Assembly (NCBI GenBank): GCA_017395635.1 | Contig: JAFQOE010000030.1 | Coordinates: 1-58,987 of the forward strand | Direction: 5' to 3' | Origin: Lachnospiraceae bacterium | Lineage (GTDB): Bacteria > Bacillota > Clostridia > Lachnospirales > Lachnospiraceae | DNA: 58,987 nt | In this document: positions 15,611 through 24,643 of the stretch, piece after piece | How positions within the stretch are numbered: position 1 is the stretch's first letter | Layout: every line of letters starts with the position of its first letter | The notes under the pieces: model-generated | The model's input: only the letters and a program-made list of their open reading frames with translations | Told to the model about the DNA's origin: nothing | The model's database searches: none | Made by a program: the position numbers and the translations under genes

Positions 15611-16408
15611 TTACCAATTCTCCCGGATATTGGAAAACAAAGAATCTATATCTTGTAGCAAAATCAATCTGCACACACAATCCTCTTCCATTTTACTTGT
15701 TCTTTGAGCATTGCATAACGAAACACAATAACCATCTTCCGGAAAAAAGGTATGGAAAATTATCGTTTTTTTATCCGAAAGGTAAGAACTCCCTTCCTCC
15801 CCTCGCTCAATCCGAAAAGAATTCAAAGGAATCCGCAATCCTTCTCCTACATATTTGACATACGCTTCTTTCATTGTCCAATACTCCAAAAAACGTTTCC
15901 TGCGTTCTTCTTCACCTGCGACAGACTCAATATCCTCATATTCTTCCTTGCAAAAACACCTTTTTGCTACAGATATATAATTCCTACTCTTACACTCAAT
16001 ATCAATTCCAATTGGTGAATCAGAAACTGCCAACACCGCATAATTGCCAGAGTGGGACAAGTTAAACGTTAACCGTTCAATCCGTTCCTTCTTCACATCA
16101 TCTAATTGTACATTATCCACTATGTTCTTCACATCCAGCTCCGGTTTTCCCCATTCATTATATATATAATGTAAGTTTTCCACCGGAATACCCGTTTCTT
16201 TCGACAATACATACTGCAAAAACGCACCCGTATATAAACGTTTTTTTGCAACTGTTTCATTTCTTGCCTGATCCACCAACTCCTTTCGTTCCTTCGGCAA
16301 CATCCCATACAAAACAAGTGACTGCTCTTTCGAACAGTCACCGTCCAGCCTAATAGAATAAATACGTATCGAATTGTCACATTCTTTGATTTCCATATTT
16401 TTCATCAT
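15611..16408 (-). CDS. Sfp-type 4'-phosphopantetheinyl transferase
   Basis: A 265-residue enzyme that moves the phosphopantetheine arm of coenzyme A onto a serine of a carrier protein. The core motifs are LSHSGNYAVLAVSDSPIGID (substrate/metal Asp in GIDIE) and RFLEYWTMKEAYVKYVGEGL (W-x-x-K-E-A-Y-x-K), about 60 residues apart as in Sfp-type proteins. No NRPS, PKS or acyl carrier protein gene is in the window, so its partner is elsewhere. It starts 12 nt after the NuoL-like gene ends and probably shares its transcript, an odd pairing. Confidence 0.9.
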   Translation of the reverse strand: MMKNMEIKECDNSIRIYSIRLDGDCSKEQSLVLYGMLPKERKELVDQARNETVAKKRLYTGAFLQYVLSKETGIPVENLHYIYNEWGKPELDVKNIVDNVQLDDVKKERIERLTFNLSHSGNYAVLAVSDSPIGIDIECKSRNYISVAKRCFCKEEYEDIESVAGEEERRKRFLEYWTMKEAYVKYVGEGLRIPLNSFRIERGEEGSSYLSDKKTIIFHTFFPEDGYCVSLCNAQRTSKMEEDCVCRLILLQDIDSLFSNIRENW

Positions 16409-16420
16409 TCGCCCCGCCTA

Positions 16421-18139
16421 TTACTCCATTCTTTCTTGCAATTCTTTGTTCTTCTTATTACGAATTGCACGTAGTAATACTCCATGAACAAGATTCACGT
16501 AGATGAGAATCGCAAGTATCGCTGCTACTACAAATACAACCAAACCGTTCATCGAATAATAAGTAATCCGTTCCACAGATTGGGTAATCCGGAAAAACTG
16601 ATCTATTACATCCGCAATCTTTCCTACCGTATAAGAAGGTGCTATCCCTATTACCACCAGGCAAATTCCTATCAAAACCAACAACGCTTCTCCAAAGAAA
16701 TAAGGATCTTTTTTCACCCTTTCGTTTTCTCCCTCATTCAAAACATCATCCCTCTCTTCGTCCGTCTTTCCACTGATTTCTTCCGCCGTAGAAAGAATCA
16801 ATACTGTTTCCTCCTTTTTACTGACAAAAAACTTCATAAATACACGGCTTACCGAGGTCATCAAAAACGCCCACGATATGATATACATTGCAATCAACCA
16901 TTTCCAACCAAGGAAAACGAAGATACTCTTAAAAAAGAAGGAAAAACTCAGGTATCCCATAGTTCCCGGAAATCCCAACAAGTTCGCACACGCAATTAAA
17001 CAACCTATCATCAATAGATTCTTGCCTTTTCCAGATGCAATCAAACCTTTGATTTCGAACGTCTGCCCTTTACGCACCAATTCCAAAGCTACCATATACA
17101 ATATTGCAAGAGACAATGCCGAAGAAATCAACATATACACACTGCCTCTCGCGGTATATACATTTGATTCTTTCACAAGCGAAATCAATGCAATTCCCAA
17201 TGTATTAAATCCATTGACTGCAACATCTAATCCCATCAGGATTTTACGAACATCCGTGGAAGAAAGTGTAACCAAGAGTCCCCACATCGTTGTCAACAAT
17301 GCAAAGCCAAGCAACACATTGCCAAACAGCTTATTACCGCTAAACAAAGTAACCATCATCAGCAGCATACCATACACACCAATTTTGGAAACCACACTTG
17401 AGATAATTACCGTCCCTTCCATCAGACCATTCGAGGCACCTCTCGTAACCAGAAACTGTAGTGGAAACAGACCTGCATAAATTGCAAATACACCAAATAG
17501 CAACGTACCGGCAATCACAGCCGGTGTTGTCAATCCATTCATCACAGCAGTCATATACATAACATCGAACCTTATTGTTCCTATGTTTCCAAGAGTCATA
17601 ACAAGACCTACCACAAACAACACTATCGTTATTATCACAAACACAAGATAAATCCTAGCGTTACGAACTGCTATTCTATCCTGTCTGTGCATAATCATTG
17701 GGTAAATCAACAAAAGTGCTGCTGTAACGAACAACACCAGATTGAGTACATTCGGTGTCATCACTGCTGCCATCAACATACTATAAACACTCATAAACAA
17801 CAAATAAAATCGATTACTGCCTTTTTCCTCTTTCATGGATTCCTTCATAAATTGCGAAACCACTAAGAAAACAATTGTCACCACTGCACATAATACCAAC
17901 CTTACTATGTCCATTTCAAGCACAAGCCCCATACCAAACAAATTGCTCAACGTCACGGACATAACATTCCCATTCGCAATCATATATGCCGTACAACCAA
18001 GCATAATGCATTCTGCAAACATCACAACATCCACCCAGTCATTACGGATCGATTGGTTCTTCTTTCCAAGAAAGAACGCAACCATTCCACCAACCAGAGG
18101 CAACAACCAAATCATTAACATACTATAACTATTTTCCAC
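16421..18139 (-). CDS. orphan NuoL/MrpA-like proton-translocating membrane subunit homolog
   Basis: A 572-residue protein with about 14 TM helices. The central region PLQFLVTRGASNGLMEGTVI then SKIGVYGMLLMM corresponds to the Proton_antipo_M signature of NuoL/M/N, Mrp and hydrogenase antiporter subunits, keeping a lysine in the middle helix but lacking the usual P-D-A-H loop. Between the last helices is a charged loop (EEISGKTDEERDDVLNEGEN). No other complex I, Mrp or hydrogenase subunit is present. It starts with GTG 9 nt after AGGAGG. It may pair with an unlinked partner or work alone in ion transport; function is unknown. Confidence 0.65.
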   Translation of the reverse strand: MENSYSMLMIWLLPLVGGMVAFFLGKKNQSIRNDWVDVVMFAECIMLGCTAYMIANGNVMSVTLSNLFGMGLVLEMDIVRLVLCAVVTIVFLVVSQFMKESMKEEKGSNRFYLLFMSVYSMLMAAVMTPNVLNLVLFVTAALLLIYPMIMHRQDRIAVRNARIYLVFVIITIVLFVVGLVMTLGNIGTIRFDVMYMTAVMNGLTTPAVIAGTLLFGVFAIYAGLFPLQFLVTRGASNGLMEGTVIISSVVSKIGVYGMLLMMVTLFSGNKLFGNVLLGFALLTTMWGLLVTLSSTDVRKILMGLDVAVNGFNTLGIALISLVKESNVYTARGSVYMLISSALSLAILYMVALELVRKGQTFEIKGLIASGKGKNLLMIGCLIACANLLGFPGTMGYLSFSFFFKSIFVFLGWKWLIAMYIISWAFLMTSVSRVFMKFFVSKKEETVLILSTAEEISGKTDEERDDVLNEGENERVKKDPYFFGEALLVLIGICLVVIGIAPSYTVGKIADVIDQFFRITQSVERITYYSMNGLVVFVVAAILAILIYVNLVHGVLLRAIRNKKNKELQERME

Positions 18140-18220
18140 TTTTGTCTTCCTCCTTACATCACCATATCAACCAGCTTTATTATAATGCCTGACATCGCAT
18201 GCACCTTTCCCCTTATATAT

Positions 18221-19129
18221 CTATAACAACTTATGCTTTTTGAAAGCTACAACAAGTGCGATTACCACCCCCACCGAGAACAAAACAACCCCCAAATATC
18301 CATATCGCCAATTAAGTTCCGGCATATAACGGAAGTTCATTCCATACCATCCCACAATCAATGTAAGTGGCAAAAAGACAGTTGTAATCACCGTAAAAAA
18401 TTTCATAATATTATTCAAATTATAGTCCAACATCGCATCATGTGTTTCTCGCAGTTGAACTGTATATTCCTTCAAGTGACGCACATTCTCATTCAAGCGT
18501 TGAATACGATCTGTAAAGATTGCGAACTTTCTCGTGTTCTCATCCGGAAACATGTCATTCTCATTATCCCGAAGCACCTCTCCTAAATCAATTAACTGTT
18601 CATAGTAGTTCCATATATACATCAATTCTCGTTTCCACTGCAAAATTTCATTCACAAATCTTGGATGAATGCGCTCCTGTAACATCTGCATTTCCAATTC
18701 ACTCATATGAAATTCCATGTTTTCCAGAATAATTCTATCATCCATAATCAATCGATCCAGAAAATAATACAAAAAGCGTTCCGGAACCGTCTCTCCCAAG
18801 CTATGTTTCTCTGTATTATACCGTTCCATCACACTGTCAAAATGTCCACAAATCCGACTCTTATCATCCTTCACCGCCACAATAAGGCACAAATCCGGTT
18901 TAACAAACAAAGCAATTCGGTCTTTATCCCCAAACACATCCCGTAGCTGAATCAAATCTAACACAACAAAAATCAAATCATTCGACACATATATATCACT
19001 TCGAAAATTATACAGATTTCCTGTACATTCCTTCACTCTCTGTTCCGGAATTCCATACATCACATAGTCGTTTTGCAATTCTTCCAACGTAATATATCCA
19101 ACTCGTCCTCTTTCTAATTCATAAAACAT
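18221..19129 (-). CDS. CorA-family divalent cation transporter
   Basis: A ~302-residue protein with a long cytoplasmic, helix-rich N-terminal domain and two C-terminal TM helices. The GMN motif ending TM1 is present (LIVGWYGMNFRYMP), the signature of the CorA Mg2+/Co2+ channel family. The loop after it (ELNWRYG) is short and slightly unusual. GGAGG lies 5 nt before the ATG at 19129; an upstream GTG at 19141 overlaps that site and is less likely. It lies 81 nt upstream of the NuoL-like gene on the same strand. Confidence 0.9.
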   Translation of the reverse strand: MFYELERGRVGYITLEELQNDYVMYGIPEQRVKECTGNLYNFRSDIYVSNDLIFVVLDLIQLRDVFGDKDRIALFVKPDLCLIVAVKDDKSRICGHFDSVMERYNTEKHSLGETVPERFLYYFLDRLIMDDRIILENMEFHMSELEMQMLQERIHPRFVNEILQWKRELMYIWNYYEQLIDLGEVLRDNENDMFPDENTRKFAIFTDRIQRLNENVRHLKEYTVQLRETHDAMLDYNLNNIMKFFTVITTVFLPLTLIVGWYGMNFRYMPELNWRYGYLGVVLFSVGVVIALVVAFKKHKLL

Positions 19130-19294
19130 AGCATCCTCCACTGCAACTGATTAGTCACTTCTATCTTATTCAAAACTCCATCCATCCGAAAAAGAAATCA
19201 TTCTAAATCTTGTACACTATGTATTATGAACCATTTCTAGCAAATCATACCGAAAGCAATGCATTCGCTTATAAACTCTCCGTTAAGACAAAAT

Positions 19295-19321
19295 AACCAT
19301 AGTATGATTCATACCATGGTT
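19295..19321 (-). terminator. terminator-like hairpin after the Uma2 gene
   Basis: AACCAT and ATGGTT pair, then GTATG and CATAC pair around a 3-nt loop, with one mismatch between the two blocks. On the minus strand it is followed by TATTTTG, a modest T-run. It lies ~97 nt after the Uma2 stop and before the CorA gene. Confidence 0.5.
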
Positions 19322-19417
19322 ATTGTATCACTGTTTCTAAAATTTACAATATTTTTCACAATTAATTCATCAGTTACATTTTGTGTATATACCATATAAA
19401 TCCTTATCGGCTATAAA

Positions 19418-19984
19418 TTACTGTTTAGACAAATATTCAGACAAGTTTATCGACAAGTTTTCATATATGGATACGTCTATTTGAGTTGGACTAATATAAA
19501 ATTCCGGATCATAATTATTTTCGAGTAGATGCTTAACCGCTATCATATTTTTTAAATCTATAATCCAGTATTCTCTTACACCCATCCGACGATAAGCTTC
19601 TTTCTTTTCACCATAATCGAAAGCCCTTGTGGCTGGTGATGTCACTTCTGCAATAAAATCAGGTGTTCCATGAACTCCTTTTTCGTCAATTTTTGATGTA
19701 TCACAAACTAACATTATATCCGGCTGGTAAAAGTCTTTTGAACATCCATCTGCAATCTCATTACACCATAATGCTACATTCTCCTGCATCACTTTACAGG
19801 ATCCTCTATTAGACTTTATATAAGCACGCAAAGAATCCGCAATCTCACTTGTAACAAAATTGTGCATAGGACTTGTTGAATCGGTAATTAGCAGATTGCC
19901 ATCTATAAGTTCTACATGACCTTTCATCAAATATACATCCTCCGGTGTATAATCCCTTTCTTTTTCCATAATACCGCTCATCAT
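19418..19984 (-). CDS. Uma2 family (DUF820) putative restriction-endonuclease-fold protein
   Basis: A 188-residue protein of the Uma2 family, which has a PD-(D/E)XK-like fold. The region YQPDIMLVCDTSK supplies the Asp, FIAEVTSPATRAFDYGEKKE the Glu/Lys and YRRMGVREYWIIDL the conserved C-terminal strand. The family is expanded in cyanobacteria and some Clostridia and its biological role is unclear. It starts 20 nt after the DUF1002 gene, with AGGAGGGG at the ATG, so it is the last gene of the YugP-DUF1002-Uma2 operon. Confidence 0.85.
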   Translation of the reverse strand: MMSGIMEKERDYTPEDVYLMKGHVELIDGNLLITDSTSPMHNFVTSEIADSLRAYIKSNRGSCKVMQENVALWCNEIADGCSKDFYQPDIMLVCDTSKIDEKGVHGTPDFIAEVTSPATRAFDYGEKKEAYRRMGVREYWIIDLKNMIAVKHLLENNYDPEFYISPTQIDVSIYENLSINLSEYLSKQ

Positions 19985-20004
19985 TCACCCCTCCTAAATG
20001 TTAC

Positions 20005-20910
20005 TTACTCAAACAAACCATCGAAAAACTCCTTGATTGCCTCCCAGATTTTCTGGAAGAAATTCTTTGCCTGTTCCTTATCGATTCCCATGTCCTCAAG
20101 CTTATCGAACAATTCACCGGCCTGTTCCTTCATGCTTTCGATATCCAAATCCAAATCATTAATCTTCTTCATCAAAGAAATGATGGTATCTTTTTCCTCT
20201 TCGGTAAGAGTAACTCCTAACTGAGAAGCACCTTCGTCGATTACTTCACGAATCGCTTCTTCGTCATCTAACCCACCTTCTACAACCTTTGCTTTAACAA
20301 ATGCCATTAACTCTTCAATCTCCTCGGAATCAATATTCTCAGCCATCTGGCTGGTAACAACCAACTCATTCACGGCTGTATCCATGCTCTCAGCAGAAAT
20401 CGTTTCACCGGTAAGTTCTGAATAAGCCTTCATAGCACCAACCAAAGCCGCTGTACCTGTAATCTCAAACGGTCCCGCTACAATCACATCCGCATTCTCA
20501 ATACCGGCTGTAATCAATGCGTTGGTATACATCCCTGGTGTACAGTAAGAAATATTATTGGTCTTAACATTAATTCCATCGCCATCCTCACCAATCACCA
20601 CGATAACCGATGAAAGTGCACGCGTTCCAATTACACTTGCATCCAGATAACTACCTAAATACTTGTGTTCTTCTTCATTTGTAATTTTACCAACCGTATA
20701 ATTCTCCAAATCAGCCTCTGTAATACCCATCAACCCTAATACAGTTGCCTTCTCCTTTTCATTCAGATCCGCCCCAAACGATACATATACGTCACTTGGT
20801 TTCGCATCTGTTACTGCATCTGCCTTTGCTGTCATTCCTGCCATTGGCAACGTCAACACAAATGTTGCCGCAAGCACTACTGCTACAATCTTCTTATACC
20901 ACTTTCTCAT
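20005..20910 (-). CDS. DUF1002 secreted protein (YpuA-like)
   Basis: A 301-residue exported protein with a signal peptide (KIVAVVLAATFVLTLPMAGM, cleavage near TAKADA). The DUF1002 domain follows (DVYVSFGADLNEKEKATVLG, IGTRALSSVIVVIGEDGDGI, ITAGIENADVIVAGPFEITG). The C-terminal third is acidic and helical, probably coiled-coil (DLDLDIESMKEQAGELFDKL). Function is not known in the family. It starts 22 nt after the peptidase gene with an AAGGAGG site. Confidence 0.85.
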   Translation of the reverse strand: MRKWYKKIVAVVLAATFVLTLPMAGMTAKADAVTDAKPSDVYVSFGADLNEKEKATVLGLMGITEADLENYTVGKITNEEEHKYLGSYLDASVIGTRALSSVIVVIGEDGDGINVKTNNISYCTPGMYTNALITAGIENADVIVAGPFEITGTAALVGAMKAYSELTGETISAESMDTAVNELVVTSQMAENIDSEEIEELMAFVKAKVVEGGLDDEEAIREVIDEGASQLGVTLTEEEKDTIISLMKKINDLDLDIESMKEQAGELFDKLEDMGIDKEQAKNFFQKIWEAIKEFFDGLFE

Positions 20911-20932
20911 ACTCTTTTTCCTCCTTATTCAC

Positions 20933-21763
20933 CTAATCATTCCTTCTTCCCACACCAAGATAACGCACTACGTAATACAAAATCTGCATAACAGATGTTA
21001 CCAACGCAGCAACATAAGTCATTGCAGCCGCACTCAATACCTTCTTAGCACCTTTGTAATCATCATTTGCAAACATTCCACTGTCACGAATTACAGCCAA
21101 TGCCCGATTCGATGCATTAAACTCTACCGGCAACGTCACAAGCTGGAATAATGCCACTAAGGAAAATAATACAATTCCCCAGAAAATCAGACTTCTTCCG
21201 AAACCTCCTGCAAACAGGCAGCCGATTAAAATCATAATCGGTCCAACCTTAGAGCCAAAATTGCACACAGGAATAATCGCACTTCGAAGCTTAATCGGAG
21301 CATACTCCTCTGCATGCTGTACTGCATGCCCTGCTTCATGGGCCGCAACACCAATCGCTCCAATGGATGTTGAATTATAAACCGAAGAGGATAGACGAAT
21401 GACATAATCCTGTGGGTCATAGTGGTCTGTCAATTCTCCGGATATCGGTTCTATCTTAATATAAGACAAATTATTCCGATCCAATATCATTCTTGCCGCC
21501 TGTGCACCCGTCATCTTTCTGGAGTTACTGATTTTATTATATTTTTTAAACGTACCCTTCACCTTAAACTGTGCCCACAGCCCCAACAGCAGTGCAGGTA
21601 ACATGAATATCAAATAGGAAAAGTATCCGTATCCATAACCATAGTTATAACCACCATAAAATCCATCGGAATACAATCCGGCTACCATATTCACAACAGG
21701 ATCCGATATACCCATAAAAGCCTCTGTCACATTCATTACATTCTGAACAAACATATCTATCAT
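20933..21763 (-). CDS. YugP-type zinc metallopeptidase, membrane-bound
   Basis: A ~276-residue membrane protein with the zinc-binding motif HEAGH (in GVAAHEAGHAVQHAEEY) and at least four hydrophobic segments, matching the YugP/COG2738 neutral zinc metallopeptidase family. A Tyr/Gly-rich stretch (YGGYNYGYGYGYFSY) precedes the first TM helix. The ATG at 21763 is chosen because GGAGG lies just before it; the in-frame ATG at 21781 would put that ribosome site inside the gene. It heads a three-gene operon with a near-consensus promoter. Substrates are unknown. Confidence 0.9.
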   Translation of the reverse strand: MIDMFVQNVMNVTEAFMGISDPVVNMVAGLYSDGFYGGYNYGYGYGYFSYLIFMLPALLLGLWAQFKVKGTFKKYNKISNSRKMTGAQAARMILDRNNLSYIKIEPISGELTDHYDPQDYVIRLSSSVYNSTSIGAIGVAAHEAGHAVQHAEEYAPIKLRSAIIPVCNFGSKVGPIMILIGCLFAGGFGRSLIFWGIVLFSLVALFQLVTLPVEFNASNRALAVIRDSGMFANDDYKGAKKVLSAAAMTYVAALVTSVMQILYYVVRYLGVGRRND

Positions 21764-21819
21764 CTTTCTTCCTCCAATCATTGTATCGCATAATACGAAT
21801 CCGATAATTCCTCAAAAGT

Positions 21820-21848
21820 ATTATAACTACATTACGTCATTTTTCCAA
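21820..21848 (-). promoter_or_regulatory. promoter of the YugP-DUF1002-Uma2 operon
   Basis: TTGGAA (21848-21843) and TATAAT (21825-21820) are separated by 17 bp on the minus strand. Transcription would begin near 21813, about 50 nt before the peptidase start. Confidence 0.7.
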
Positions 21849-21968
21849 TCTATAATTGCAGTTGATTTACTCTAATACAAATATGTGTATTAATTGTGTT
21901 TTTATGCCACCTTTTTTAAACAGGTAAATTTTCTTGCTAATCCATATTTTACATTTTGTCCATCCGCA

Positions 21969-21997
21969 TTGATGTTTTCGATAACATATTGTATGAT
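21969..21997 (+). promoter_or_regulatory. promoter of the small galactokinase-like ORF
   Basis: TTGATG and TATGAT lie 17 bp apart on the plus strand, a moderately good sigma-A promoter, about 40 bp before the ATG at 22042. It is back-to-back with the YugP operon promoter. Confidence 0.55.
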
Positions 21998-22041
21998 AAA
22001 GCCATCTTATTATTTACTATGATAGGGGGGCTTTTTTACTT

Positions 22042-22221
22042 ATGAAAGATTCACACATTCTAATAAATCAGATTAACGAACACAAGCACGACGATTTATT
22101 TGCAGACATCTATGTTGACGCTAACAAAATCGAATACCAAAAAGCCATGAATGAAATCTTCGGAGAATCTGCTTGTAGCATTCTCAAAATCCGCAAATAC
22201 GGTGGTATGAAGGTATTCTAA
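22042..22221 (+). pseudogene. 59-residue galactokinase-like N-terminal fragment
   Basis: The frame reads MKDSHILINQINEHKHDDLF then ADIYVDANKIEYQKAMNEIF and ends GMKVF. The middle resembles the N-terminus of Lachnospiraceae-type galactokinases, which run on into the sugar-binding signature; here it stops before that signature. A promoter lies upstream but the ribosome region (AGGGGGGC, 12 nt away) is poor. It may be a gene remnant or a small stand-alone protein. The resemblance is from memory of the family and is not certain. Confidence 0.4.
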
Positions 22222-22287
22222 CAAATGTATATAAATCACTTAACCATTCAGATTCACATACCAAAAAGCGAACCACTTCTCGTATAC

Positions 22288-23256
22288 TTATATGTGAAAT
22301 TGCCCCAGCAACTCCGCAAAGGAATCTACCACCCATTGTGGTCCTTCAATCTGCACTTTTCCGCCCAATCCGGTTATCCAACCAAAAAACTGATTACTCA
22401 CTACAACATCTACAACGGCGGTAAAGTGCTTTTCATCCCGTTGATGCAACCATATATCCTTTCCAAAACGATCTATCAGCACACTTGCAAGCTCATTATT
22501 CCCATACAGGGTTACGGTTTCCCGTTCCCCTTGAAACATACCAAAATTCTCAATTCCATAAGACGATAAATCAATTTCACCAAAAACGGTTTTTCCTTGC
22601 CTTTTTTCACAAAGAACCTCAATCCGAAGCATTTTATCTACCCGAAAATGCTTCAGCTTCTGTTCTTCATTATCGTAACCTACCATGTAATACTTTTCAT
22701 TTTCCCACATCAAAACCCAGGGTGAAATTACGTAAGGTTCTCCCTCCTGTTTTAACATCGTTTCCTTCTTGACGTTCCAATTCCAGTACACAAACTGAAT
22801 TTGATTATCACTTTGTATTGCTTCGTTAATCGCATCCACATTGTAATAAATGCTTTCATTCATATTCTTTACACGGTTTCTAACCATCACTCGACTTTTT
22901 AGCTGTCTTCTTTCTTCGCTACTCAACAAAAGACTTAATTTGTCAATTAACTCATCCGACTTCTTCTCTGTAATAAACTTTGAGGATTGCACTGCATCTG
23001 CCAAAAGCTTCAACTCCGGCAATTCAAAATCCCGTTTGCCAATATAAGCCCCCTTTTGGGTTCGAATCACATCAAATCCAAATTCCTCCAAATCCTTCAA
23101 ATCGGAATAAATTGTCTTTCGCTCACAGCGAATCCCTTTCTCTTCCAGTCGCCTCAAAAACTCAGAAGCCGTAATCGGATGTTCTTCATCCGATTGTTCC
23201 CATAACAATTGCAACACATGCAATATTCTTACCCTCTGTCCTTCTCCCTTAATCAT
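22288..23256 (-). CDS. WYL-domain transcriptional regulator (YafY type)
   Basis: A ~322-residue DNA-binding regulator. Residues 1-70 form a winged helix of DeoR/HTH_11 type (RVRILHVLQLLWEQSDEEHP, CERKTIYSDLKDLEEFGFDV). The WYL sensing domain spans ~140-220 (IQFVYWNW...PYVISPWVLMWENEKYYMVG). A C-terminal extension (WCX-like) follows. ATG at 23256 has GGGAGG 4 nt upstream; an earlier in-frame ATG lies in the inserted repeat. WYL proteins sense ligands or nucleic acid and often control stress or defence genes. Its target here is unknown. Confidence 0.88.
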   Translation of the reverse strand: MIKGEGQRVRILHVLQLLWEQSDEEHPITASEFLRRLEEKGIRCERKTIYSDLKDLEEFGFDVIRTQKGAYIGKRDFELPELKLLADAVQSSKFITEKKSDELIDKLSLLLSSEERRQLKSRVMVRNRVKNMNESIYYNVDAINEAIQSDNQIQFVYWNWNVKKETMLKQEGEPYVISPWVLMWENEKYYMVGYDNEEQKLKHFRVDKMLRIEVLCEKRQGKTVFGEIDLSSYGIENFGMFQGERETVTLYGNNELASVLIDRFGKDIWLHQRDEKHFTAVVDVVVSNQFFGWITGLGGKVQIEGPQWVVDSFAELLGQFHI

Positions 23257-23273
23257 ATAACCTCCCATCGAAC

Positions 23274-23471
23274 GATTATAAAACCTTCGACAACGTATAT
23301 TGAGTTGTGTAGGTTTAACAAGCACCATAAGCAGGTGCTACTAAGGCCGTCGGCACTTAGCGAGACGAAGTCGAGCTTAGTACCGCTACGAGCCGCGGGC
23401 AGCGCAAGCGTGCCTGCAATGGTTTGTTAAACCTATACAACTCTCATAATGTAAATCTAAGTTTCATAATC
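23274..23471 (+). repeat. structured repeat, copy 2 (divergent subfamily)
   Basis: A 198-bp copy with its own terminal inverted repeat, GATTATAAAAC / GTTTCATAATC (10 of 11). Its main stem (23304-23321 with 23424-23441) has 18 pairs with one G-U. Compared with copy 1, C-G has become G-C at the outer pair, C-G has become U-A and A-U has become G-C inside, all on both strands of the stem. The GNRA-type GCAA is now closed by GC/GC instead of GT/AC. It lies 3 bp from the stop of the CDF gene. Confidence 0.8.
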
Positions 23472-23474
23472 ATC

Positions 23475-24632
23475 TTATAAATAACTTTGATCGATATGTA
23501 CCACCGCGAAATAGTTTCCCTCTAACCCTTCTACCATCTCTTCAATGCTTTTCTTCACATCCTTCGTAGACATCTTGGTACCGAACGGCACTACCGCATC
23601 GAAAATCAGATTGGTATGTGTTTCACCTGTCACCATCCGAAAATCGTGAATTGTTATTTGCTCATCAATACATCGTACTTCTCTTGCGATAATTTCTTTT
23701 ACCTTTGCCACTTCCTCATTGTCTGTCTCTATTGGGTCCATATGAATCACCGATTCACACTGTAAGGTTTCATTTAATTCCTTCTCAACGCGGTCAATCA
23801 AATCATGAATTTCAAAAACATTGCGGTCACCCGGAACCTCTGCATGTAAGGAAATCATCCTTCTCCCCGGACCATAATCATGTACCACTACATCATGAAT
23901 CCCAACTATCATATCATGCGCCATTACAATCTCTTCAATACGATCTACAAATTCCTGCTCAGGCGGCAACCCAAGCAGCGGATCTAAAGTTTCCTTCGCT
24001 GCCGTAATGCCTGCATAGAAAATAAACAGCGACACGAACACACCACAAATTCCGTCAATATTAATATCCGCATACTTCATAACCAACATGGCAATTAAGA
24101 CAAAAGAAGTAGCTAACGAATCCGAAAGAGAGTCCTTTGCTGTAGCGAACATTGCTGCAGAATGAATCTTTTTCCCCACACTATGGTTGTATATTGCCAT
24201 ATACACTTTTACCAAAATAGACACTATCAAAATCACCATCGCTACGGTACTGGTATCTACCGGTTCGGGATGAATTATTTTAATAATGGAGCTTTTCATT
24301 AATTCAAACCCCATAAACAAAATTGCAATAGAAACCACAAAGCCTGAAATATACTCAAATCTTCCATGTCCAAACGGATGATCCAAATCCGGTTTCTTTC
24401 CGGCAAACAGAAAACCCACCAAAGTAATAAAAGAGGAACCCGCATCAGACAAATTGTTGAAGGCATCTGCTGTAATCGCCACTGAGCCACTCAGTATACC
24501 CGCAAAATATTTGCCCGCAAAAAGACATACATTCAACAAAATACCTACAATACTACAAATTGTTCCATAAGCCTTGCGTCCTTGTTCATTTTCCGAATCT
24601 TTAATAAATATCTTGGATAGAATTGTAATCAT
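23475..24632 (-). CDS. cation diffusion facilitator (CDF) family metal exporter
   Basis: A ~385-residue inner-membrane antiporter exporting Zn2+, Fe2+ or Mn2+ against protons. Six TM helices carry the metal sites (ITADAFNNLSDAGSSF with D/N-x3-D, and SLATSF in a later helix, TM5 carrying SLSDS). The loop DHPFGHGRFEYISG is the family signature. The cytoplasmic C-terminal domain is ~190 residues, longer than FieF, and shows two ferredoxin-like pieces (HDVVVHDYGPGRRMISLHAE; ITIHDFRMVTGETHTNLIFD). ATG at 24632 has AGGGAG upstream. The gene follows gatD closely and probably shares its transcript. Metal specificity cannot be told. Confidence 0.88.
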   Translation of the reverse strand: MITILSKIFIKDSENEQGRKAYGTICSIVGILLNVCLFAGKYFAGILSGSVAITADAFNNLSDAGSSFITLVGFLFAGKKPDLDHPFGHGRFEYISGFVVSIAILFMGFELMKSSIIKIIHPEPVDTSTVAMVILIVSILVKVYMAIYNHSVGKKIHSAAMFATAKDSLSDSLATSFVLIAMLVMKYADINIDGICGVFVSLFIFYAGITAAKETLDPLLGLPPEQEFVDRIEEIVMAHDMIVGIHDVVVHDYGPGRRMISLHAEVPGDRNVFEIHDLIDRVEKELNETLQCESVIHMDPIETDNEEVAKVKEIIAREVRCIDEQITIHDFRMVTGETHTNLIFDAVVPFGTKMSTKDVKKSIEEMVEGLEGNYFAVVHIDQSYL

Positions 24633-24643
24633 GATACTCTCCC

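Noticed and set aside
23256..23328. Upstream start for the WYL regulator
   Set aside because: Those codons lie within or next to repeat copy 2; GGGAGG precedes the ATG at 23256.
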